From NCBI RefSeq assembly GCF_020172685.1, contig NZ_CP083986.1, forward strand, positions 4,947,684 through 5,011,683: a DNA stretch of 64,000 nucleotides, written 5' to 3'. This DNA comes from [Mycobacterium] nativiensis (GTDB lineage: Bacteria > Actinomycetota > Actinomycetes > Mycobacteriales > Mycobacteriaceae). Position numbers and translations under genes: made by a program. The notes beneath the pieces are model-generated. The model was not told the origin of the DNA. It saw nothing but the letters and a program-made list of their open reading frames with translations, and ran no database searches. Positions 27,947-38,131 of the stretch are shown here, piece by piece. Each line of letters opens with the position of its first letter. Within the stretch, counting starts at the first letter, position 1.

Positions 27947-30900
27947 GTGACCGAAACGCGCGCCGACTACCGGATCGCCCGGACCGTCGCCGTCGTCGCC
28001 GGCGTGCTGGGGACCCTGCTGGCGATTCTCGCCCCGTTACTGCCGGTGAAGCAGACCACCGCCGAGCTGAACTGGCCGCAGAACGGTGCACTGGCCAGTG
28101 TGCAGGCACCGCTGATCGGCTACGTGGCCACCGATCTGAACATCAGCGTGCCTTGCCAGGCGGCGGCGGGCCTCACCAAGACCAAGACGGTGCTGTTGTC
28201 CACGGTGCCCAAGCAGGCCCCCAAGGCCGTCGACCGCGGACTGCTCATCGAGCGTGCCAACGACGACCTGGTCCTGGTGGTGCGCAACGTGCCGGTGGTG
28301 GTCGCACCGCTGTCGCAGGTGTTGGGGCCGGACTGCCAGAAACTGACGTTCACCGCGCACGCCGACCGGGTCACCGCCGAGTTCGTCGGCCTCAAACAGG
28401 GGCCCAACGCCGAGCACCCCGGCTCCCCGCTGACCGGGACCCGCAGCGGCTACGACTTCCGGCCGCAGATCGTCGGCGTCTACACCGACCTGGCCGGGCC
28501 GGCGCCGGACGGACTGGCGTTCAGCGCCACCGTCGACAGCCGATTCTCCAGCGCACCCACCGGCCTCAAGCTGGCCGCGATGATCCTCGGGGTGGCGCTG
28601 ACGATCATCGCGCTGATCGCCCTGCACGTCTTGGACACCGCCGACGGCAGCCGGCACCGCCGCTTTCTGCCGGCCCGCTGGTGGTCGATGTCGCCGCTGG
28701 ACGCGCTGGTCTCGGTGGTGCTGGTGTGGTGGCATTTCGTGGGCGCGAACACCAGCGACGACGGCTACATCCTCACGATGGCCCGGGTCTCGGAGAACGC
28801 CGGCTACATGGCCAACTTCTACCGCTGGTTCGGCACCCCGGAGGCGCCGTTCGGCTGGTACTACGACCTGCTGGCGCTGTGGTCACACGTGTCCACCGCC
28901 AGCATCTGGATGCGGCTGCCCACCCTGGGCATGGCGCTGGCCTGCTGGTGGCTGATCAGCCGTGAGGTGATCCCCCGACTGGGCCACGCCGTCAAACACA
29001 GCCGGGCGGCGGCCTGGACCGCGGCCGGCATGTTCTTGGCGTTCTGGCTGCCGCTGAACAACGGGCTGCGACCCGAGCCGATCATCGCGCTGGGCATCCT
29101 GGCGACCTGGTGTTCGGTGGAGCGGGCGGTGGCCACCAGCCGGCTGCTACCGCTGGCGATCGCCTGCATCATCGGCGCGATGACGCTGTTCTCCGGGCCG
29201 ACGGGGATCGCCTCGATCGGTGCCCTGCTGGTGGCGATCGGGCCGCTGCGCACCATCTTGCACCGGCGTTCCAAGCAGTTCGGGTTGGCGCCGCTACTGG
29301 CGCCGATCGCCGCGGCGATCAGCATCACCGCGATCGTCATCTTCCGGGATCAGACCCTGGCCGGCGAGATCGAGGCCAGCACGCTGAAGTCCGCGGTCGG
29401 GCCCAGCCTGGCCTGGTTCGAGGAGCACGTCCGCTACGAGCGGCTCTTCCTGGCCACCCCGGACGGCTCGGTGGCCCGCCGGTTCCCGGTGCTGGCCCTC
29501 GGTGTCGCGCTGGCGGTGTCGGTGGCGATGGCGTTGCGCAAGGGCCGGATTCCCGGCACCGCGGCCGGGCCCAGCCGCCGCATCATCGGCATCACCATCA
29601 TCTCGTTTATCGCGATGATGTTCACCCCGACCAAGTGGACGCATCACTTCGGGGTGTTCGCCGGGCTGGCCGGGTCGTTGGGCGCCCTGGCCGCCGTCGC
29701 GGTCGGCGCCGCGGCGATGCGCTCCCGGCGCAACCGGACGCTGTTCGCCGCGCTGGTGCTGTTCATCACCGCGCTGTCGTTCGCCAGCGTCAACGGCTGG
29801 TGGTACGTCTCGAACTTCGGGGTGCCGTGGTCCAACGCGTTCCCCAAGTGGCATCTGGCGTTCGCCACCATCGGTGTCGGTCTGACGCTGCTGGCGCTGC
29901 TGGTGGCGGCCTGGTTCCACTTCGTCAACGGTGAGGATCGGCCGCCGCGCTTCGCGGCGCTGTCCGGCTACCCGCTGGCGATCGCGTCCTGGGTGCTGAT
30001 CGTGTTCCAGGTGGTGTCGCTGACGGCGTCGATGCTCGGCCAGTACCCGGCGTGGACGGTGGGCCGGTCGAATCTGGATGCCATTCCCGTTCTGGGGGCG
30101 GGCAGCACCTGCGGGCTTGCCGACGACGTGCTGGTCGAGCAGGACCCCAACGCCGGGATGCTCACGCCGGTCGATACGCCGGCCGCCGATGCACTCGGTG
30201 CGACGTTCTCGATCGGCTTCACGCCCAACGGGATTCCCGCCGACGTTTCCGCCGATCAGGTGATCGGGCCGCCCGGACTGGGCAGGCTGGCCGATGACGA
30301 CGCCCAGACCGCCGGTGAGACCACCGGCGAAGCGGGCACCGAGGGCGGCACCACCTCGGCCGAGGGCGTCAACGGCTCCCGGGCCCGACTGCCCTACAAG
30401 CTGGACCCGGCCCGGGTTCCGGTGCTGGGCAGCTGGCGTCCCGGCATGCAGATGCCGTCGCTGCTGCGCTCGGCCTGGTACCGGCTGCCCGCCGACCGGG
30501 CCAATGCGGGGCCACTGCTGGTGGTGGCCGCCGCGGGCCGCTTCGACCGGGGCGAGGTCACCGCGCAGTGGGCCACCGACGCCGGCGCTGCCAACGACAA
30601 GCCGGGCGGCACCGTCGACTTCGGCGACATCGGGGCGGTCCCGGCGTGGCGCAACCTGCGCGCTCCGCTGTCCGCGATCCCGGCCGAGGCCACCCAGATC
30701 CGCCTGGTGGTCCGCGACGACGACCTGGCGCCGCAGCACTGGATCGCGGTGACCCCGCCGCGCGTCCCGCAGCTGCGCAGCCTGCAGGACGTGGTCGGCT
30801 CCTCGGACCCGGTGCTGCTGGATTGGCTGGTGGGCCTGGCGTTCCCGTGCCAGCGGCCGTTCGGCCACCGCAACGGGGTGACCGAGGTGCCCAAGTGGCG

Positions 30901-31153
30901 AATCCTGCCGGACCGGTTCGGCGCCGAGGCGAACTCGCCGGTGATGGACAACAACGGTGGCGGCCCGCTGGGGATCACCGAGCTGCTGGTGCGTGCCACC
31001 ACCGTGCCCAGCTATCTGAACCACGACTGGTTCCGTGACTGGGGTGCCCTGCAACAGTTGACGCCGTACTACCCGGCGGCGACGGTCGCGGAGCTGGATC
31101 TGGGGACGGCCGTCCGGTCCGGGTTGTGGAGCCCGGCGCCGCTGCGGCACTGA
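27947..31153 (+). CDS. embC: Arabinosyltransferase EmbC
   Basis: EmbC extends arabinan, mainly that of lipoarabinomannan, using decaprenylphosphoryl-arabinose. The 1068-residue protein has the Emb layout: a first membrane helix (about 10-30), an extracytoplasmic domain up to ~200, a bank of membrane helices to about residue 700, and a C-terminal carbohydrate-binding domain. The GT-C acidic motif SDDGY has its first aspartate at residue 271. Order and similarity to Rv3793 make it embC and not a paralogue. It starts with GTG. It is the first of three tandem emb paralogues, but embA is separated from it by an unusually long gap holding a small ORF. Confidence 0.95.
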   Translation: MTETRADYRIARTVAVVAGVLGTLLAILAPLLPVKQTTAELNWPQNGALASVQAPLIGYVATDLNISVPCQAAAGLTKTKTVLLSTVPKQAPKAVDRGLLIERANDDLVLVVRNVPVVVAPLSQVLGPDCQKLTFTAHADRVTAEFVGLKQGPNAEHPGSPLTGTRSGYDFRPQIVGVYTDLAGPAPDGLAFSATVDSRFSSAPTGLKLAAMILGVALTIIALIALHVLDTADGSRHRRFLPARWWSMSPLDALVSVVLVWWHFVGANTSDDGYILTMARVSENAGYMANFYRWFGTPEAPFGWYYDLLALWSHVSTASIWMRLPTLGMALACWWLISREVIPRLGHAVKHSRAAAWTAAGMFLAFWLPLNNGLRPEPIIALGILATWCSVERAVATSRLLPLAIACIIGAMTLFSGPTGIASIGALLVAIGPLRTILHRRSKQFGLAPLLAPIAAAISITAIVIFRDQTLAGEIEASTLKSAVGPSLAWFEEHVRYERLFLATPDGSVARRFPVLALGVALAVSVAMALRKGRIPGTAAGPSRRIIGITIISFIAMMFTPTKWTHHFGVFAGLAGSLGALAAVAVGAAAMRSRRNRTLFAALVLFITALSFASVNGWWYVSNFGVPWSNAFPKWHLAFATIGVGLTLLALLVAAWFHFVNGEDRPPRFAALSGYPLAIASWVLIVFQVVSLTASMLGQYPAWTVGRSNLDAIPVLGAGSTCGLADDVLVEQDPNAGMLTPVDTPAADALGATFSIGFTPNGIPADVSADQVIGPPGLGRLADDDAQTAGETTGEAGTEGGTTSAEGVNGSRARLPYKLDPARVPVLGSWRPGMQMPSLLRSAWYRLPADRANAGPLLVVAAAGRFDRGEVTAQWATDAGAANDKPGGTVDFGDIGAVPAWRNLRAPLSAIPAEATQIRLVVRDDDLAPQHWIAVTPPRVPQLRSLQDVVGSSDPVLLDWLVGLAFPCQRPFGHRNGVTEVPKWRILPDRFGAEANSPVMDNNGGGPLGITELLVRATTVPSYLNHDWFRDWGALQQLTPYYPAATVAELDLGTAVRSGLWSPAPLRH

Positions 31154-31229
31154 TCTCCGCGCACACCCGCCTCACTCTCCCGCTGGACCTCACGCGCCTC
31201 ATTCGTCACCGGACTCGAGGTACGTGGGT

Positions 31230-31636
31230 GTTGCCCGCCTTTGAGCGACAACTGCCCGCGGTGTCGGACCGCGGTGCCAGAGTGCGCCACATGACGAACC
31301 GGAGATCATTGCGCGGCATCGAGCTGCGATACGTGCTGACCCACTACCTGCAGCATCACGGGACGTGCAGCATCGGCGAACTCGCCGCGGAGCTGGACTC
31401 CCGAGGCTTTTGCGTCCGAGGACGAACGTCCAAGGCGATCTCGGATGCCCTGCGCTGGGAACGCGGGCGCGGCCGGGTTTTCCGGCGCGGTCGCGGCCGT
31501 TACGGGCCCGCGTCGATGCCGCGCAGTACCGAGTACCGGATTCACCAGCGGGTGATGGCGTTGCGGGCCGAGGCGGCGCATCAAGAGCCCGTCCGCAACC
31601 CGACATAACGTTGGTTGTCGCTCAAAGCCGGGCAAC
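31230..31636. repeat. 23-bp inverted repeat flanking a small ORF between embC and embA
   Basis: The arms 31230-31252 and 31614-31636 are inverted copies matching at 22 of 23 bases (core CTTTGAGCGACAAC). They enclose 361 bases that consist mostly of the ORF at 31291-31608. No direct duplication is evident outside the arms. The layout resembles a small non-autonomous mobile element, but symmetric regulatory or terminator sites are an alternative. Confidence 0.6.
31291..31608 (+). CDS. Small basic protein, possibly winged helix, between embC and embA
   Basis: This 105-residue, arginine-rich protein has a predicted helix-turn-helix-like pattern ([11 protein letters not shown], then [14 protein letters not shown] and [11 protein letters not shown]). 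A basic hairpin follows ([16 protein letters not shown]), as in winged-helix DNA-binding proteins. The ATG at 31291 gives a compact domain; the frame is open back to 31126, inside embC. No ribosome-binding site is visible. No gene lies here in M. tuberculosis, where the embC-embA gap is short. Its role, and whether it affects embA expression, are not known. Confidence 0.6.
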   Translation: MTNRRSLRGIELRYVLTHYLQHHGTCSIGELAAELDSRGFCVRGRTSKAISDALRWERGRGRVFRRGRGRYGPASMPRSTEYRIHQRVMALRAEAAHQEPVRNPT

Positions 31637-31674
31637 TCTCCGTATGGTCCGGCCGCGGCGCCGACGCGGTCGCC

Positions 31675-31680
31675 TAACAT
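31675..31680 (+). promoter_or_regulatory. Possible embA -10 box
   Basis: TAACAT ends eight bases before the embA GTG, matching the TAGCAT before embC. In M. tuberculosis, ethambutol-resistance promoter mutations fall in the corresponding stretch 8-16 bases upstream of embA. The proximity to the start implies an almost leaderless mRNA. Confidence 0.5.
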
Positions 31681-31688
31681 CGAGGCTC

Positions 31689-34600
31689 GTGTCCTCCACC
31701 TACGACCAGCCCCAGCAGCGCTATCGGATCGCCCGGCTGATCGCGGTGGTCGCAGGCCTCGCCGGCGTGCTGCTGTGCGGCGTCACCCCGCTGCTCCCGG
31801 TCCACCAGACCACCGCCACCATCGCCTGGCCGCAGGGCCTCAATGCCGACGGGTACGTCAGCGACGTCACGGCGCCGCTGGTGTCGGGAGCGCCCCGCAG
31901 CCTCGACATCACCATTCCCTGCTCGGCGATAGCCACCCTGGGCGAGAAGGGCGGCCTGGTGCTGTCGACCGTGCCGGCCGGCGGCGTCGACGCCACCGCG
32001 CACGGCCTGTTCGTCCGGGCCAACAAGACCGCCGTGTTCGCCGCCTACCGCGACCACGTGGCCGCGGCCACCCCCCGCGCCAAGATCGCCGACTGCAGCG
32101 AATTGCACCTGTGGGCCAACGCCGGCGAGGTCGGCGCGGATTTCGTCGGCATCCCCGGTGCGGCCGGGACCCTGCCCCCGGAGAACAAGCCGCAGATCGG
32201 CGGCATCTTCACCGAACTGAAGATCGGCCCACAGCCCGGCCTGAGCGCCCGCGTCGACGTCGACACCCGGTTCATCAGCGCACCCACCACGCTCAAGACT
32301 GCGGTCATGGCGCTCGGCGTGCTGGCGGTGCTGGCGTCGATCCTCGCCCTGGCCGTCCTGGACCGCCGCCAAACCCACCGCGCCCCGCGCAGTTGGCGGC
32401 ACTGGCTGCGGGCCAACCCGATCACCTGGCTGGCCGACATCGGCGTGCTGGCCACCCTGGCGCTGTGGCACGTCATCGGCGCCATCTCCAGCGACGACGG
32501 CTACAACCTCACGATGGCCCGCAACGCCGCACACGCCGGCTATGTGGCCAACTATTATCGATTCTTCGGCGCCACCGAGGCCCCCTTCGACTGGTATCCG
32601 TCACTGCTGGGCCAACTCAGCGCGATCAGCACCGCCGGGGTGTGGATGCGACTGCCCGCCACCCTGGCCGGTATCGCCTGCTGGCTGATCATCAGCCGCC
32701 GCATCCTGCCCCGGCTGGGCCGGCTGTCCGGCAACCGCGTCGCGGTATTCACCGCCGCGATGATGTTCACCGCGGCCTGGCTGCCGTTCAACAACGGCCT
32801 GCGCCCGGAGCCACTGATCGCGCTGGGCACACTGCTGGTCTGGGTGTTGGTGGAACGCACCATCGCCACCCGCCGACTGGTGCCGACCGCGCTGGCGGTC
32901 CTGGTGGCGGTCCTCACCGTCACGCTGGCTCCGCACGGCTTGATCGCGCTGGCCCCGCTGCTGACCGGCTCCCGGGCCATCGAGGCAGTGATCCGCAAGC
33001 GGCGGGCCGCCGACGGCCTGGCCGCCCCGCTGGCCGTGCTGGCCGCGGCCGGCTCGGTGATCGCTGTCGTGGTGTGCCGGTCGCAGACGTTGGCCGCGGT
33101 CGCCGAATCAGCCCGGATCAAGTACGTGGTCGGCCCGACCATCGCCTGGTACCAGGAGTTCCTGCGCTACTACTTCCTGACCGTCGAAGAGAACGTCGAC
33201 GCCTCGCTGACCCGCCGGTTCGCCGTGCTGGTGCTGCTGTTCTGCATGTTCGCCATGCTGGTGGTGCTGCTGCGGCGCGGCAGGATCAACGGAGTGGCCA
33301 GCGGCCCGGCCTGGCGGCTGATCGGGTCCACCGCGGTGGGCCTGCTGCTGCTGACGTTCACCCCGACCAAGTGGGCGGTGCAGTTCGGCGCGTTCGCCGG
33401 GCTGGGCGGCGCGCTGGCGGCGCTCACCGCGTTCACCTTCGCCAGGGTCGGGCTGCACAGCCGACGCAACATGACCCTGTATGTCACCGCGCTGCTGTTC
33501 CTGGTGGCGGTGGCCACCTCGGGGGTCAACGGGTGGTTCTACGTCGGCGGCTACGGGGTTCCGTGGTTCGACATCCCGCCGGTGATCGCCAGCCGCCCAG
33601 TCACCTCGATGTTCCTTGCGGCCTCGATCGCCACCGGACTGCTGGCCGGTTGGCAGCACTTCCGGTTGGACTACACCGGCCACACCGAGGTCACCGCCAA
33701 CCGGCGCAACCGGATCCTGGCGTCGACGCCCCTGCTGGTGGTCGCGAGCCTGATGGTGCTGCTGATGGTCGGCTCGATGGCCAAGGCCGCCGCGGGACGC
33801 TACCCGGCCTACACCACCGCGCGGGCCAACGCCGAAGCTCTGACGTCCGGTTTGAGCAGCTGCGCCATGGCCGACGACGTGCTGGTCGAACCGGACGTCA
33901 ATGCCGGACTGCTGCAACCGGTTCCGGGCCAGACGTACGGCGATCTCGGTCCGCTCGGCGGCTCGGACCCGTACGGCTTCGACCCCAACGCCGTCGACGA
34001 CGACCTGACCTCACTGGCCGTCATCGCCAAGCCGGGTGTGCCCAACGCGGACGCCTCCCCCAACAAGCCCAGCGCCAATCAGAGTGATGCCGCGGGCACC
34101 GCCGGCGGCAAGATCCCCGACGACGCCCCCGACGGGGTGAACGGCTCCCGGGTGGCCCTGCCGTACGGCCTGGACCCGGCCGTCACCCCGGTGCTCGGCT
34201 CCTACAAGGAACAGGTCGCCGCGCACGCCACCTCGGTCTGGTACCGGCTGCCGGAGCCGTCGCAGGACCGGGCACCTATCGTCGTCGTGACCGCCGCGGG
34301 GGCCATCTGGTCGCACGGCGAGGACGGCAAGCTCGACTACGGCCAGCCGCTGAACCTGGAGTGGGGCACCAACAACCTCGACGGAACGTTCAAGGCGCTC
34401 GGACAGACCGAGCCGATCGACATCGGCCCGCAGAACTCCTGGCGCAACCTACGATTCCCGCTGGCCTGGGCGCCGCCGGGCACCAACGCGGTCCGCATCG
34501 TCGCCAACGATCCGAACCTGTCGCTCGAACAGTGGATCGCCTTCACCCCGCCGCGAGTTCCGGTGGTGCAGACCATTTCTGAGTTGATGGGCTCGCAGAC

Positions 34601-34961
34601 CCCGGTGTTGATGGACATCGCGGTCGCGGCGAATTTCCCGTGCCAGCGGCCTTTCACCGAGCACCTGGGCATCGCCGAGCTGCCGGAGTACCGGATCATG
34701 CCCGACCACAAGCAGACCGCGGCATCGTCGAACCTGTGGCAGTCCGCCGAGGACGGTGGGCCGTTCATGATCACCCAGGCCATGCTGTGGACGACCACCG
34801 TCCCGACCTACCTGCGCAATGACTGGTATCGCGACTGGGGTGCGGTGGAGGCCTACCACCGGCTCATCCCCGCCAAGGCCGCGCCCGACGCCGTCATCGA
34901 GCAGGGCACCGTCACTGTTACCGGCTGGAGCCGGCCCGGACCGATTCGAGCACTGCCGTGA
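31689..34961 (+). CDS. embA: Arabinosyltransferase EmbA
   Basis: EmbA works with EmbB to form the branched 3,5-linked arabinan ends of arabinogalactan. The 1090-residue product has the same layout as EmbC, and its GT-C motif SSDDGY has the aspartates at 269-270. The sequence follows Rv3794 closely (for example [19 protein letters not shown], residues 485-503). I chose the GTG at 31689 because the protein then begins [17 protein letters not shown] like the family, and because the position matches the embC start relative to the -10-like box. The frame itself is open from 31365. The stop overlaps the embB start by four bases. Confidence 0.95.
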   Translation: MSSTYDQPQQRYRIARLIAVVAGLAGVLLCGVTPLLPVHQTTATIAWPQGLNADGYVSDVTAPLVSGAPRSLDITIPCSAIATLGEKGGLVLSTVPAGGVDATAHGLFVRANKTAVFAAYRDHVAAATPRAKIADCSELHLWANAGEVGADFVGIPGAAGTLPPENKPQIGGIFTELKIGPQPGLSARVDVDTRFISAPTTLKTAVMALGVLAVLASILALAVLDRRQTHRAPRSWRHWLRANPITWLADIGVLATLALWHVIGAISSDDGYNLTMARNAAHAGYVANYYRFFGATEAPFDWYPSLLGQLSAISTAGVWMRLPATLAGIACWLIISRRILPRLGRLSGNRVAVFTAAMMFTAAWLPFNNGLRPEPLIALGTLLVWVLVERTIATRRLVPTALAVLVAVLTVTLAPHGLIALAPLLTGSRAIEAVIRKRRAADGLAAPLAVLAAAGSVIAVVVCRSQTLAAVAESARIKYVVGPTIAWYQEFLRYYFLTVEENVDASLTRRFAVLVLLFCMFAMLVVLLRRGRINGVASGPAWRLIGSTAVGLLLLTFTPTKWAVQFGAFAGLGGALAALTAFTFARVGLHSRRNMTLYVTALLFLVAVATSGVNGWFYVGGYGVPWFDIPPVIASRPVTSMFLAASIATGLLAGWQHFRLDYTGHTEVTANRRNRILASTPLLVVASLMVLLMVGSMAKAAAGRYPAYTTARANAEALTSGLSSCAMADDVLVEPDVNAGLLQPVPGQTYGDLGPLGGSDPYGFDPNAVDDDLTSLAVIAKPGVPNADASPNKPSANQSDAAGTAGGKIPDDAPDGVNGSRVALPYGLDPAVTPVLGSYKEQVAAHATSVWYRLPEPSQDRAPIVVVTAAGAIWSHGEDGKLDYGQPLNLEWGTNNLDGTFKALGQTEPIDIGPQNSWRNLRFPLAWAPPGTNAVRIVANDPNLSLEQWIAFTPPRVPVVQTISELMGSQTPVLMDIAVAANFPCQRPFTEHLGIAELPEYRIMPDHKQTAASSNLWQSAEDGGPFMITQAMLWTTTVPTYLRNDWYRDWGAVEAYHRLIPAKAAPDAVIEQGTVTVTGWSRPGPIRALP

Positions 34962-37900
34962 GCAAACCTGTGAATGACGTTCGGCTGACCCGCTGGGTGG
35001 CCGCTGTCGCCGGTCTCGTCGGCTTCCTGCTGTCGGTGGCCACTCCGCTGCTGCCGGTGGTGCAGACCACCGCGACGTTGAGCTGGCCGCAGCACGGCGA
35101 GCTGAGCAGCGTGACCGCGCCGCTGATCTCCCAGACCCCGATCTCGATGTCGGTGAAGGCGCCGTGCGCGCTGGTGCGCGAGTTGCCCGCCGAGGGCGGC
35201 ACGCTGCTGTCCACCGCGCCGGCCAACGGCAAAGACGCCAAGCTCAACGGCCTGTTCATCAGCGTCACCGAGAAGCGGGTGGATGTCACCGACCGCAACG
35301 TGGTGCTGGCGACCGCGCCGCGGGCCAAGGTGGAAGGCCCCGGCTGTACCGACATCGAGGTCGCCTCATCGCACGCCGGAACCTTCGCCACCATCGGCGG
35401 GATCACCCAGCGCTACGGCTGGGCCGACCCGAACCTGCGCCCGCAGATCGTCGGGGTGTTCACCGACCTGGCCGGTGCGGCGCCGGACGGCCTTTCGCTG
35501 ACCGCCGACATCGACACCCGATTCTCCACCAAGCCGACGGCACTCAAGCGGGCCGCGATCTACGCGGCGATCCTGGCCACCGTGATCGCGGTGCTGGCGC
35601 TGTGGCGCCTGGACCGCCTCGACGGGCGCCGGATGCACCGGCTGATCCCGAGCCGTTGGCGGTTCTTCTCGCCGGCCGACGTCGTCGTGGTGTTCGGGTT
35701 CGTGCTCTGGTACGTGATCGGCGCGAACTCCTCCGACGACGGCTACATCCTGGGGATGGCCCGGGTCGCCGACCACGCCGGCTACATGAGCAACTATTTC
35801 CGCTGGTTCGGCAGTCCGGAGGACCCGTTCGGCTGGTACTACAACCTGCTGGCGCTGATGACGCATGTGTCCGACGCCAGCATCTGGATCCGGCTGCCGG
35901 ATCTGGTCGCCGGGTTGGTGTGCTGGCTGCTGCTCAGTCGCGAGGTGCTGCCCCGGTTCGGCCCGGCGGTGGCGGCCAGCCGCCCGGCGCTGTGGGCGGC
36001 CGGCATGGTGCTGCTGGCGGCCTGGATGCCGTTCAACAACGGTCTGCGGCCCGAGGGCATCATCGCGGTCGGCGCGCTGATCACCTGGGTGCTGGTGGAA
36101 CGGGCGATCATCTCCGGTCGGCTCACCCCGGCGGCGCTGGCGATCATCTGCGCGGCGTTCACCCTGGGTATCCAGCCCACCGGGCTGATCGCGGTGGCAG
36201 CGCTGCTGGCCGGTGGCCGTCCGCTGCTGCGGATCCTGGTGCGCCGCCATCAGATTCACGGCACCTGGCCGTTGGTGGCGCCGCTGTTGGCCGCCGGCGC
36301 GGTGATCCTGACTGTGGTGTTCTCCGACCAGACCATCCGGGCAGTGTTGGAAGCCACCAGGGTTCGCACCGCGATCGGCCCGAGCCAGGCCTGGTACACC
36401 GAGAACCTGCGCTACTACTACCTGATCCTGCCGACTGTCGACGGCTCGCTGTCGCGGCGATTCGGCTTCCTGATCTGCGCGCTGTGCCTGTTCACCGCGA
36501 TGTTCATCATGTTGCGGCGCAAGCGCGTTGCCGGTGTCGCCAGCGGCCCGGTGTGGCGGTTGATGGGCGTCATCCTGGCGACCATGTTCTCGCTGATGTT
36601 CGCGCCCACCAAGTGGGTCCACCACTTCGGGCTGTTCGCCGCGGTGGCCGGGGCGATGGCGGCGCTGACCACGGTGTTGGTATCCCGACAAGTGGTGCGC
36701 TGGTCGAGAAACCGAATGGCGTTCGCGGCTGCGGTGCTGTTCATACTCGCGTTGTGTTTCGCCACCACCAACGGCTGGTGGTACGTCTCCAGCTACGGGG
36801 TGCCGTTTAACGCCGATATGCCGCGCATCGGCGGGATCACCGTCAGCACAATCCTGTTCGCCATGTTCGCGGTGGCGGCCGGATGGGCGGCCTGGCTCCA
36901 CTTCGCGCCGCGTGATGCCGGCGAGGGCCGGCTGGCCCGGGCGCTGACCGCCGCGCCGGTTCCGGTGGCGGCCGGTTTCATGGTGTGCGTGTTCGTGGCC
37001 TCGATGGTGGCCGGCATCATCCGCGAGTACCCGACCTACTCCAATGGCCTGGCCAACGTGCGGGCCTTCGTGGGCGGCTGCGGGCTGGCCGACAACGTGC
37101 TGGTCGAGCCCGACCCCAACGACGGCGCCCTGACGCCGCTGCCCGGCAACTACGGCGAACTCGGGCCGCTGGGCGGGGTGGACCCGGTCGGATTCACCGC
37201 CAGCGGGGTACCGGAGAAGGTGGTGGCCGAGGCGCTGCGGATGCCGATCACCCAGCCCGGCACCGACTACGACTGGGACGCCCCGAAGAAGCTGAAGACG
37301 GCCGGTGTCAATGGCTCCACCGTCCCGTTGCCCTACGGGCTGGACCCGGCCCGGATTCCGTTGGCCGGCAGCTACAGCACCGACGGCCAGCAGGAGTCGA
37401 AGCTGACGTCGGCGTGGTACGAGCTGCCCCCGGCCGACGACGTCCACCCGCTGGTGGCGGTGACCGCCGCGGGCACCATCGCCGGCAACAGTGTGCTCAA
37501 GGGCTACACCACCGGCCAGGACGTGCAGCTGGAGTACGGGTTGCCCGGACCGGACGGCATGCCGGTGGCCGCCGGCCGGCTGGTGCCCTACGACTTGTTC
37601 GGTGAGTGGCCGCGGATGTGGCGCAACCTGCGCTACCCGCGGGCGCAGATTCCCGCTCAGGCTATTGCGGTTCGCATTGTGGCCGTGGACAAGTCACTGA
37701 ATCCGCGGGACTGGATCGCGTTCACTCCGCCGCGGCTGCCCGAGGTGAAGACCATCCAGGAGTACATCGGTTCCGACAAGCCCGTGCTGCTGGACTGGGC
37801 GGTGGGCTTGGCCTTCCCGTGCCAGCACCCGATGCTGCACGCCAACGGTGTCACCGAGGTGCCCGAGTACCGGATCACCCCGGACTACAACGCCAAGAAG

Positions 37901-38131
37901 CAGGACACCGACACCTGGCAGGACGGGGTCAACGGCGGGTTGCTGGGCATCTCCGACATGCTGCTGCGGGCACACGTGATGGCCACTTACCTGAATTACG
38001 ACTGGGGCCGGGACTGGGGCTCGCTGCGCATGTTCGACGTGATCACCCCGGCGCAGCCGGCGGAGCTGGAGTTGGGCAGCGCGACCCGCACCGGCTGGTG
38101 GTCACCGGGCCAGATCCGCATCAGCCCCTAA
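34958..38131 (+). CDS. embB: Arabinosyltransferase EmbB
   Basis: EmbB is the partner of EmbA in arabinogalactan branching and the main target of ethambutol. The 1057-residue product is about 40 residues shorter than that of M. tuberculosis, mainly at the N-terminus and in the first loop. The motif [10 protein letters not shown] has aspartates at 260-261. M267 corresponds to M306, the commonest ethambutol-resistance position, and is the wild-type methionine. The GTG start lies inside the embA stop (GTGA). The TAA overlaps the last codons of the convergent transporter gene by four bases. Confidence 0.95.
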   Translation: MSKPVNDVRLTRWVAAVAGLVGFLLSVATPLLPVVQTTATLSWPQHGELSSVTAPLISQTPISMSVKAPCALVRELPAEGGTLLSTAPANGKDAKLNGLFISVTEKRVDVTDRNVVLATAPRAKVEGPGCTDIEVASSHAGTFATIGGITQRYGWADPNLRPQIVGVFTDLAGAAPDGLSLTADIDTRFSTKPTALKRAAIYAAILATVIAVLALWRLDRLDGRRMHRLIPSRWRFFSPADVVVVFGFVLWYVIGANSSDDGYILGMARVADHAGYMSNYFRWFGSPEDPFGWYYNLLALMTHVSDASIWIRLPDLVAGLVCWLLLSREVLPRFGPAVAASRPALWAAGMVLLAAWMPFNNGLRPEGIIAVGALITWVLVERAIISGRLTPAALAIICAAFTLGIQPTGLIAVAALLAGGRPLLRILVRRHQIHGTWPLVAPLLAAGAVILTVVFSDQTIRAVLEATRVRTAIGPSQAWYTENLRYYYLILPTVDGSLSRRFGFLICALCLFTAMFIMLRRKRVAGVASGPVWRLMGVILATMFSLMFAPTKWVHHFGLFAAVAGAMAALTTVLVSRQVVRWSRNRMAFAAAVLFILALCFATTNGWWYVSSYGVPFNADMPRIGGITVSTILFAMFAVAAGWAAWLHFAPRDAGEGRLARALTAAPVPVAAGFMVCVFVASMVAGIIREYPTYSNGLANVRAFVGGCGLADNVLVEPDPNDGALTPLPGNYGELGPLGGVDPVGFTASGVPEKVVAEALRMPITQPGTDYDWDAPKKLKTAGVNGSTVPLPYGLDPARIPLAGSYSTDGQQESKLTSAWYELPPADDVHPLVAVTAAGTIAGNSVLKGYTTGQDVQLEYGLPGPDGMPVAAGRLVPYDLFGEWPRMWRNLRYPRAQIPAQAIAVRIVAVDKSLNPRDWIAFTPPRLPEVKTIQEYIGSDKPVLLDWAVGLAFPCQHPMLHANGVTEVPEYRITPDYNAKKQDTDTWQDGVNGGLLGISDMLLRAHVMATYLNYDWGRDWGSLRMFDVITPAQPAELELGSATRTGWWSPGQIRISP

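Noticed and set aside
35366..37447. Minus-strand open frame of 693 codons opposite embB
   Set aside because: It is a low-complexity His/Arg/Gln-rich shadow. embB on the plus strand aligns with its family throughout.
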